From JAUVIB01 sp964424545 (GTDB lineage Bacteria; Calditrichota; Calditrichia; Calditrichales; Calditrichaceae), in assembly GCA_964424545.1 (NCBI GenBank), contig CAYRJN010000001.1, positions 1 to 59,421 on the forward strand: DNA of 59,421 nt, in the 5' to 3' direction. Below are positions 25,419-34,300 of the stretch, in pieces (within the stretch, counting starts at the first letter, position 1; each line of letters opens with the position of its first letter). Position numbers and translations under genes: made by a program. A model generated the notes under the pieces. The model was given only the letters and a program-made list of their open reading frames with translations, was not told the DNA's origin and did no database searches.

Positions 25419-26660
25419 ATGGGCGTAAAAAAGTTAGATGAAATTTTAAAAAAAATTGACCAATGCCGCGGAGAGGCAATTGATCTAATGAAAGCAATCG
25501 TGCCGATTAAAGCTTTGGGGCCGTTAAACAACGGTAACGGCGAATGGGAAAAAGCCGAATTTTTAAAGGAATATTTGAAGACAATAGGATTTAAAGAAAT
25601 TGAAGAATATCCGGCAAGCGATGATATGGCGCAGGGCGGACTGCGCCCGAATTTAATTGCCAGAGTTTCCGGAGAGAATACAGACAAAACCGTATGGATT
25701 CTGTCTCATCTTGATGTTGTACCGGAAGGAGATTTATCGAAATGGAACACCAATCCGTTTGAAGCCGTCGTTAAAGACGGCCGTATTTACGGCCGAGGAA
25801 CGGAAGATAACAATCAAGGATTGGTCAGTTCTATTATCATGGCTAAAGCCTTTATCTTTAAAGGCATAAAACCGCTGTATAATATCGGATTGGTTATGGT
25901 TGCAGACGAAGAAACGGGTAGTAAATACGGATTGGAATATTTAATGGAACATCATCAGAGTATTTTTAACAAAGATGATCTGTTTATTGTGCCTGATGCC
26001 GGCGAGCCGGACGGGACAATGATAGAAGTTGCCGAGAAGTCCATTATGTGGGTAAAATTTAAGACGGTAGGTAAGCAGGTCCATGCCAGTATGCCTGAAA
26101 AAGGAATTAACGCTTTTAAAGCCGCCTCCAATCTTGTTGTCGCTTTGGATCAACTGCATGAAATTTATAATGACATCGATCCCGTATTCGATCCGCCAAC
26201 CAGTACATTCGAACCGACGAAAAAAGAAGCCAATGTTCCTAATGTAAATACCATCCCTGGAGATGATATTTTTTATTTGGATTGCCGCATCTTACCACAA
26301 TATGATATTGACGATGTTATGAAAAAGATTGAAAATATTGTTAAGAAAATTGAAACCAAATTTAACGTATCCGTTGAAATTTCCACCGAGCAAAGAGAGC
26401 AAGCTGCTCCGGCCACACCGGTGGATGCGCCGGTTGTAAAAGCTTTAAAAAGGGCTGTTAAATATGTTTATAATGTGGACGCCAATCCAATGGGTATCGG
26501 CGGCGGTACGGTGGCGGCTTTATTTCGCAGAGCGGGTTTTAATGCCGCTGTTTGGGCAACCTTAGACGATCTGGCTCATCAGCCGAATGAATATTGCCTT
26601 ATTGATAACATGATTAACGACGCTAAAGTATTTGCTCACGTCTGCTTAACGGAGCTCTAA
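25419..26660 (+). CDS. M20 family metallopeptidase/deacylase
   Basis: 413 residues. Zinc-binding motifs of the ArgE/DapE/ACY1 group: LSHLDVVPEGD, GRGTEDNNQG, VADEETGSKYG, and AHQPNEY near the C terminus, with the central dimerisation domain intact. It resembles the M20 branch often labelled succinyl-diaminopimelate desuccinylase-like without proof of that activity. I use the ATG at 25419 (GGGAGA upstream); the longer frame from 25398 overlaps the previous gene. No lysine-pathway genes lie nearby, so a role in small-peptide or N-acyl amino acid hydrolysis is equally likely. Confidence 0.9.
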   Translation: MGVKKLDEILKKIDQCRGEAIDLMKAIVPIKALGPLNNGNGEWEKAEFLKEYLKTIGFKEIEEYPASDDMAQGGLRPNLIARVSGENTDKTVWILSHLDVVPEGDLSKWNTNPFEAVVKDGRIYGRGTEDNNQGLVSSIIMAKAFIFKGIKPLYNIGLVMVADEETGSKYGLEYLMEHHQSIFNKDDLFIVPDAGEPDGTMIEVAEKSIMWVKFKTVGKQVHASMPEKGINAFKAASNLVVALDQLHEIYNDIDPVFDPPTSTFEPTKKEANVPNVNTIPGDDIFYLDCRILPQYDIDDVMKKIENIVKKIETKFNVSVEISTEQREQAAPATPVDAPVVKALKRAVKYVYNVDANPMGIGGGTVAALFRRAGFNAAVWATLDDLAHQPNEYCLIDNMINDAKVFAHVCLTEL

Positions 26661-26683
26661 AACCGTGTAGCAAAAAAACGAAA

Positions 26684-27211
26684 TCAGAATAAACGGCGTT
26701 TTATATATTTATCAAGCGTTGAATAGAAGAAAAATATTAATACGACAAAAAGCGCAATGAGCAGTTCTTTATTATATTTTTTACTATAATATGATATATT
26801 GCGTAAAGGCATGTTAAGATAATAATTAATGTTTTCCCACGAAATATTATTTTTAACCCCTTTTTCCGATATAATTTTCGGTTTATCAATTTTTTGCGAA
26901 TAGATTTTGTGGGTGTTTTGGGAAAAAAGAAATAGAGCAACTATAAAAAGTAAAATTAATGATGGTACAAATAACGAATCAAGAAAGAAGTTAATTTGCA
27001 GCGGGTTTAATTTCTCTTTTATTTTTTCGAATAGATCATAATCTATTGACAAAGGTTTAATATCTTTCAGCGAATTGTGCGCGGATGTTTGCTCGTTTAA
27101 TAACCATTTACATCTTTGACAGCGCTGTAAATGTATTAACTTATCTCTATCAAATGAACTTTTGCCATCGGATAAGTAAGTTTCAAAATCGTCGATTGTC
27201 CAGTGCTTCAT
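26684..27211 (-). CDS. Zinc-finger-type anti-sigma factor, membrane bound
   Basis: 175 residues. The cytoplasmic N terminus carries HLQRCQRC, the HxxxCxxC zinc anti-sigma motif. Two membrane helices follow (about 75-97 and 145-165) with a periplasmic loop between. It overlaps the sigma factor gene by 4 bp (ATGA), the standard pairing. It should hold the ECF sigma factor inactive until an envelope or redox signal arrives. The loop between the helices and the nearly cytoplasmic C terminus give no clue to the signal. It is convergent with the M20 gene, 23 bp away. Confidence 0.88.
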   Translation of the reverse strand: MKHWTIDDFETYLSDGKSSFDRDKLIHLQRCQRCKWLLNEQTSAHNSLKDIKPLSIDYDLFEKIKEKLNPLQINFFLDSLFVPSLILLFIVALFLFSQNTHKIYSQKIDKPKIISEKGVKNNISWENINYYLNMPLRNISYYSKKYNKELLIALFVVLIFFFYSTLDKYIKRRLF

Positions 27212-27768
27212 AATATCTCCTCCTTTCGATACTGTTCGAGAAGAATGGCTCTTAATTTTTTGCGTCCACGATGTAGATGAGTCTTAACCGTATTTGCCGG
27301 AATTTTTAATATAGTGCTAATCTCGTCGATATTAAACTGATTCAAATAAAACAATGAAATGCATAATCCTTGCATTATAGAAAGTTGATCGATAGCTCGC
27401 TCTAAAATTGCAACGCTGTCAAAATCGGGGTTGCTTTCCAAATTAATGGTTTGGAAATATTCAATATTGTTAATATCAAAATCATCCGTGTAATGTGCGG
27501 CGTCTTTTTTATTTGAGGCATTTAGCGCCGTGCGATAGACAATGGTATATTGCCATGTTGTAAATTTACTACGGGATTGATATGCGTTAATATTCTGATA
27601 AACTTTAACAAATACATCCTGAGTTACTTCTTCCGCTTTTTCCCTGTTTTTTACGATACGATAAGCTATCGTGAAGACATAGTCCTGATGCAATTCCATC
27701 AAAGATCGTAAGGCTTCCGTATCGCCTTTTTGCAGACGTTTTATTATGTTGCTTTCATTACTCATCAT
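27208..27768 (-). CDS. RNA polymerase sigma-70 factor, ECF subfamily
   Basis: 186 residues with only regions 2 and 4. Region 2: YVFTIAYRIVKNREKAEEVTQD and the -10-contacting FTTWQYTIVYRTALN. Region 4: IDEISTILKIPANTVKTHL, the -35-binding helix-turn-helix. The start could be either of two consecutive ATG codons. A sigma-E-like promoter ends only 5 bp before the first ATG, so the mRNA is probably leaderless and the gene autoregulated. It is paired with the anti-sigma gene downstream and with a divergently transcribed membrane protein gene. Confidence 0.94.
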   Translation of the reverse strand: MMSNESNIIKRLQKGDTEALRSLMELHQDYVFTIAYRIVKNREKAEEVTQDVFVKVYQNINAYQSRSKFTTWQYTIVYRTALNASNKKDAAHYTDDFDINNIEYFQTINLESNPDFDSVAILERAIDQLSIMQGLCISLFYLNQFNIDEISTILKIPANTVKTHLHRGRKKLRAILLEQYRKEEIL

Positions 27769-27773
27769 TATTA

Positions 27774-27802
27774 TAAGACAAGTTGAATAATTAAAAAGTT
27801 TC
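27774..27802 (-). promoter_or_regulatory. ECF (sigma-E-like) promoter of the sigma factor gene
   Basis: Read on the minus strand: GAAACTT (27802-27796), 16 bp, then GTCTTA (27779-27774). This closely matches the sigma-E type GGAACTT-N15/16-GTCTAA. The -10 box is 5 bp from the sigma factor ATG, which implies a leaderless transcript. Confidence 0.65.
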
Positions 27803-27809
27803 GCATGGT

Positions 27810-27838
27810 GAAACCGAATTTTTATTTATCCTGTCATA
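27810..27838 (+). promoter_or_regulatory. ECF (sigma-E-like) promoter of the divergent membrane protein gene
   Basis: GAAACCG (27810-27816), 16 bp, GTCATA (27833-27838): the same layout and spacing as the promoter facing the other way. The two -35 boxes form an inverted repeat (GTTTC-GCATGGT-GAAAC). Confidence 0.6.
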
Positions 27839-27877
27839 TATTACAGAAATCATTCATTAAAATAAAGGAGAAAGAAA

Positions 27878-28240
27878 ATGGACGTGGATATAGTCGGATT
27901 ATTTGTACCGATAATTTTGTTTATTTCAATTGCCGTAGTGTTAATATTCTTTATCAGAGCGAGATTAAGCGAGAGAAAAGCGATAATAGAAAAAGGGATG
28001 AGCGGAGAAGATTTAAAAATTTTTCTCAATCAGAGAAAATGGAAAATCAGTCCCTATACAACCGCGAAACTCGCTGTAATTGCCATGGGGATAGGACTTG
28101 CTTTACTCATTGGCAGTTTTATTGATAGCCCCATTCAGGAGCAGTTAACTCTTGGTCTGGCTCTTCTTTTTCCCGGAATCGGTTTATTCTTTTTATATAT
28201 GCATATGATAAAAAACAAGAAAGAGAACTTTGAAGGATAA
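27878..28240 (+). CDS. Small membrane protein, DUF6249-like, probable ECF regulon member
   Basis: 120 residues with three hydrophobic segments: about 6-26, then a charged cytoplasmic stretch with RARLSERKAIIEKGMSGEDL, then about 68-85 and 92-110. The pattern resembles the DUF6249 family often encoded beside ECF sigma factors in Bacteroidota-like genomes. AAAGGAG lies upstream of the ATG. The sigma-E-like promoter 40 bp upstream is the twin of that of the sigma gene. Function unknown; a membrane-stress role is inference. Confidence 0.78.
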   Translation: MDVDIVGLFVPIILFISIAVVLIFFIRARLSERKAIIEKGMSGEDLKIFLNQRKWKISPYTTAKLAVIAMGIGLALLIGSFIDSPIQEQLTLGLALLFPGIGLFFLYMHMIKNKKENFEG

Positions 28241-28266
28241 AAAAAGCCCCGTCCGGGGCTTTTTTT
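28241..28266. terminator. Bidirectional terminator between convergent genes
   Basis: AAAAAGCCCC-GTCC-GGGGCTTTTT: GC core of 5 bp with A and T flanks on both sides. It can end transcription from the DUF6249-like gene (plus) and from the giant T9SS protein gene (minus), whose stop is 52 bp away. Confidence 0.9.
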
Positions 28267-28317
28267 ATTAAGATTAAATCAAGGCAAATATTTAACGTAA
28301 GTTTGGTGCATATGGTA

Positions 28318-31300
28318 CTATCGAATCAATACCATTTTCTTTACCAGCAATTGACTGCCACCCTTAACCTGATAAAAATAGATGCCTGATGCCGCAGGGA
28401 TATTGGAACTATTTTTACCATTCCATTTAACTTTGTGATAGCCCATTTTTACTTTTTCATTCAAAAGGGTCGCAATTTCACGGCCAAGAACATCGAAAAC
28501 TTTAACCGTTATTTTCTGATTATTTAAGGATTCGGGCACTCCGAAGCGGATGGTTGTGCTGGGATTAAACGGATTTGGATAATTTTGTAGTAATTTGAAT
28601 TCCAATGGAATGATCTGCGGTTTAAAGGAGGCATCTTGTGTTGCATATATTTTGAAAGTTTTTTTGGATTTTCCCGGTGTAAAGGTATAAGTATTTTCGT
28701 TATCCATATTGATTATTTTTTCATTTTCCGGATCAATTAAATATACGTATAACGACAATTTATTCAATAATTCGTTATCCCATTTTAACAGATGTGTTTT
28801 TCCGCTTTCGGAAGTTTTAACCTGAAAATTCCAGCTGATTACATCTTCATAGCTTTTAAAACATTCTTTTAATTTCTGAGTCAGTCGTCCTTTGGCATCG
28901 GAGAAGTATAGAGAACAAAATTCGTCAAAATGTGGCGGCTCGTAAATTATATCGTCGCTTTTATTATTTGAAATTCCGATAATATTGCCATCATCGATGT
29001 AGTTCTCGTTAGACAGCGTCAAGTTTAGCTGCCAGTTGGAGATTGATACTTTTTCCAACGTCGATTTTTTAAGACTGCCAAGCGAATCGTTTACGGATTG
29101 TACAATGCGTATTGCCGGGGATTTGGGAAACAGCAAAGTTCCTTTTTGCGATGATTTAATCCAATATCCTCTCCACGGCAGGGCGAGCGCCGTATCCGGT
29201 TTTTCCCAAGTATAGCCCTGAAATTTTTTGTTTTGTATGTACCAATAGACCGCATTGGATTCCAGAACATCAATTAGCGGATATCTTTGACCGGTGCTGT
29301 CGGAGATAAATTCCATTTCGTCCCAATTAACTTTATATCCCAAAGGAATACCGATTTGGTTCCAACCCGCTTCTATAGAGGTGAATATCGTATCGTCGAT
29401 AGACGTTTGTTTATACTCGCTCAAATCAACATGATAGGGTTTAAAAGATTGAATCCAAAACGCTTCGCCCATAGAGACCTCAAAGTTTTTCGGAGGTAAA
29501 TACCCGTTTTCTTCGTTGCTCCAGCGCAGGATAATGGCCGTGCTGTCATCATTTAACTGTTTTAAACTAAAAGTTCGTGATCGGGGAAACGAGACCATGT
29601 ACCAGCGATAACGATTAATATTTACTTCGGAAGAGGCGACTTTAAAACGTGCCGTTTCTTTGTTTTGCAATCCGTGAAGGCCGTTTCCGTGGGTGTCGTA
29701 CGCCCAGATTTGAAATTCGTAATTGCCGTCGTCCAAAGGATAAAAGGTAGCGGATTTTTTCTTAACGCTGTCCGCTTCGTTGATGATCGTTTTGTCGCTG
29801 AGCGAAATTAAGCGATAATGTATATAAAGTAATTCAGGGTCGTCGCCGACGAGATAACCGCTCGTATCATCGGCAAAGAATTCAAAGTGAACGGCTGATT
29901 CCCTAACTTCCGTCGGCGGCCGAGATGTGATGGTTATATTGGGCGGATAATCATCAGAAATCCATACTAAAATATCATGGACAAAGGCAGCCGTGCCTCC
30001 GTGTCCGTCGTTGATCGACACCTCAACATGATTGACTCCGGTGTCGGATAAAGCGGGCGTGCCGCTGATAGCGCCCGAATCGGACAATGAAAGCCAAGAC
30101 GGCATCTGTACGGGACTAAAAGAGAGAGGATCGTTTTCAGCGTCGAATACCCGTATCTTATAGTAGTATTCATTTTCAACGCGAACTTTCTGAGGTGCAT
30201 TGCCAATAATTATCGGGGCATGATTTAATCCGATACCGCTGATTGGGACAATTTTTTGTCCTTTTAAATAATGGGGATCATTTGTGGTAAAAACAAGCGT
30301 ATCCAAATAAATAGCGCGATTTTCCGGTCTGAAAAGAACCGGAATTATGATATCGTCTGCAGGAGCAACAGAGTACGGCGGCGCATCTGCAAGAATAGTA
30401 AATGCAGGCAACGTTTTGGCAAAATTGACGGCGGAAATTTCCAATTCGGCGCCGCCAGCATTGCTAACCGATATATAAAGTGTATCGGATTCTCCAGGAT
30501 AAGCGGAAGTTTCAAGCGTATCCGGACTGATAATAATTCGTCCCTGAAAAGAGCGCGTGGCATAATTTGTTCCTCCAAAGGCGCCTTGGTTAATACGGTT
30601 GCCGTTTGGCTGCGGTTCCATACTGTAATCGTCCGCAGGGTCGCCGGCGTCGATTGTGGGAGACGACGGGTCGATTAATGAAGGGCCGTCATCAGGCATA
30701 TTTATAACGGGCGCAAGATTACTAATTTCAAAACCGTCGTAAACGCCTTGAATATTATCAATAGTGCTATAACGCAATGAAAGATGGTCGGCTGTTACAT
30801 CGCTTAACACGCTAATAGGATTATTCCATAAAATAGCGTTGCGTACTTTTACATCGGAGCCGGTATTGACGTTAATACCGCTAAATAGAGCATTTGTTAA
30901 AGTAATGTTTTTGATATCGACGTTACTGTTATTTATTATCAGGCCGGTGCCAACCGTGTCAATATATAGATTTTTTATCTTTGCCGATGTATTATTCATG
31001 ACCGCGGCAACGGAATCATATCCCATAGCAAAATAGGATAAGTTCAAAGGACGGTTTTGCACCCTTAGGGCCGTATCGCAATTTGATATTATAAATCCTT
31101 TCAATCTTAACGTATCTGCGCCGGGGTGTATTTTTATTCCCTTCCAAAAGGAGTCCTCATCAATTGACTGAAATTCGATAATATCATCAAATGCACCGTC
31201 TAAGGTCAGCGATCCGTAAACATCAAGTTGTAAGTCGGGCATGAATCTAAGATCGGTATTGGCACCTATTATTAAACTATTTCCGTCGGGCACATAAATA

Positions 31301-34300
31301 TCGGAACGTACGTAATACGGCGACTTTGCACTGTCGAGGGCGCCCGTAACGGAGCCTTGGAGTATTCTATCTGCGCTGACAATTTCGATATCCGCATGGT
31401 AATATACATTGCCGCCAGGCTTCCTGTCCGATATCTCAACATCCACGTGGGAATATCCGGTATCCGAAGCGGTGGGTGTGCCGCTCAATACGCCGTTTTC
31501 ATTTACGTTTAACCATTCGGGTCCGTTTTGTATAAAATAACTCAGCGTATCGCCGTCCGGATCGTATACGGGAACGGTATGTTGAAATTCTTCATTAGTT
31601 CCACCGAATAGACGCTCATATTCTTTAGTCAAAACCGGCGGCCGATTGCCGACATTCCCTTCTATGGGAATATTTTGAAAGCGGGCGACAGGATCGTTGC
31701 TTTCAACTTCCAAAAAGTCGGAATATTGACGGTTTTCGGTCGGCGAAAAAACAATCGGGAAGAATAGGTTGTCGCCGGCGCCAAGCAGTAAGTCTCCATC
31801 GTTCTCTAACAGAATGGAGTCAATCTTCAATAGATGAAATTCGGGCGTATTATTTTTTATATAGACCGAATAAATTGAAATATCCTCATCGGAAATATTG
31901 GTTATAGTTACATCTAAAGTGTCGGAACTGTCTATTGCTGTGTTGAAAACGATTTGCGGCGGTTCAAAAACCAAGTTTATTTTTTTAGTTATAGAACGGG
32001 TGGCATACGGCGTTCCACCAAAAAGTCCTTGATTAATGCGTCCGCCGTTGGGCATCGGCTCCATACTGAAATCATCGGCGGGATCTCCGGCGTCAATAGT
32101 CGGAGAATCATAAGCCGGTCTAAAGTATCCCGAATCGGGCGGCATAAAAATAGGCGGCGTTCTTAAAATGGCATTGCTTAGATGCATTCCTCCTATTGTA
32201 TCGATAGTGGAATAAGAGATAAACAGATCGTTTGAGTTTCCAACCTTGCTGACAACCGAGTTGTTGTTGTTATTCCATAAGATTGAATTTTTCACGAGGG
32301 CTTTGCTGCCGTTTTCAATATTAAAACCGCTTTCTTCTGAATTAACAATATTAATATTTTTAAGTAATGAACGCGTACCGCTTTGTAATTCGATTGCCAC
32401 CTTATTCGAATCGAAATTTATGTTATGAATAAATAGCGAATCGTTATTAACAATTAGCGCGGTATCACAATGCGTAATACCGCCAAATCCAAGCTCAACG
32501 GGTCTGCCGTCAGTAAAGATGCCTATCCTTGCATTTTCAATGTTAAACCAAGTGAAACGAACGGTATCGGCCGCGGGAAATATATGCATTCCCTTCCAGC
32601 CTTCGTCCCCATTTTGAGAACGGAAAGAAACCATGGGTTCAACTTCGCCCTGCGGATCAAAGGGGGCTCCTTTAACTTCCATTCGTCCTTCAACATCAAA
32701 GTAAGCTTGGGGAGAGAAATACATAATCACGCCGGGATTTATGATTAAGGAGCTGTCTTGCGGTACTCTAAGATAAGATTCTATTAGATAAGGAGTGTCT
32801 TGTCTTTCCAACACGCCGCTGATATCGCCGCCGATTTTAATACGTAAAACCACTTGAGCGGGAGCAGACCAAAGGGATTCTTTGTTATCGTCAAATACAG
32901 CATTAACCGCATACCAATATTCACTGGCTCCAAAAGCGTCTCGGTCTGTAAATGACGGCTCTGTAGACTGAAATGATCGATAAAAATCGGAGTTTTCGTT
33001 AAAATTAGGCGTAGTGTCTCTGACAATCTGGTAATATTGCAGGGATCCGAGATCTTGAGGGAATTCGGTCCAACTTAGTTCTACGCTATTATCATTATTT
33101 ACGTATACATAGTTTATTGTGGGTTGCCATTGGGGCTTGGAACGGGTGGCATACTGCGTTCCTCCGTACACGCCTTGATTAATGCGTCCGCCGTTGGGCA
33201 TCGGCTCCATACTGAAATCATCGGCGGGATCTCCGGCGTCTATAGTGGGAGACTCTGCGGCCATTCTAAAATATCCTGAGTCCGGCGGCATAAAAATAGG
33301 AGCTTCTTTCTTGTTATCGTATCCGCTAAACGAGCTTATAACGGTATCGACTGTTGAGTAATTAATCCATAGATTTTCGGGATAAGCCTTATTTATTATG
33401 GAGTTCTCATTATTATCCCAAATAATGGAATTTTTTACAAGCGTATTACTCCCAAATTCATTGACGATTCCTGCTGTTTCGGAATTAAATATGTCAATAT
33501 TTTTTATGAATGAACGCGTTCCGTCGCCGAGCACCATGGCCACCCGATTCGAATCGAAAATCATATTTTGCAGATACAAAGAATCCTGCGAAACATAGAC
33601 AGCCGTATCGCTTTTCTGAATGCCGCCCATTTTGAGTTTAAGGGGTCTCGATTCAGAATGAATTGCCGTTTCCGCTCCTTCAATGTTGAACGATTTGAAA
33701 ATAACCGTATCGGAAGCAGAATGAAGGAAAATACCTTTCCATTTACTCTCATAATTTGCCGAGAAAAAATGGGCCATATATTTAGGTGCGCTGTTATCAA
33801 GCAACGCTTTGGCTCCACCGACTAACTGATCACCGCCGTTTTCAATGAGTGAATCGCCTAATACTTGCAGATTTCCGTATACTTCAAAACGCGCATCCGG
33901 TTCAAAAGCGATTTTAACGTTAGCGCCGATTACCAAAGATTCATTTACGGGGACAACAATAGTACTATCCGCAAGATAAGGTTTTAGCGAGTTATTCAAT
34001 TTTCCGTAAACGTCACCATTAAGAGGAATGAATTTTTGGACATATACAGGGTCGGAAGGTAGCGTAAAGGTATTGTCATCGCCATATACCGCTGTAACCG
34101 TATACCAGTAATTTCTAAATTCTCCATAGGCTTCATCATCCGTCAAAACCGTATCATACACAAAATATTGTTTAAAAAACGGAGAATCCGGGCTAATATC
34201 TGTGGATGTGTCTCTTCTTACATTATAAAATTGCAAGGCACCCATTTCGGGGGGCAGGGAATTCCATCTCAGCAATATGGAATCTCTTCCGCTTACTTGT

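Noticed and set aside
30271..30678. 135-codon plus-strand ORF and other frames inside the giant T9SS gene
   Set aside because: Shadow frames of an 8.4-kb coding sequence with clear domain structure on the minus strand.
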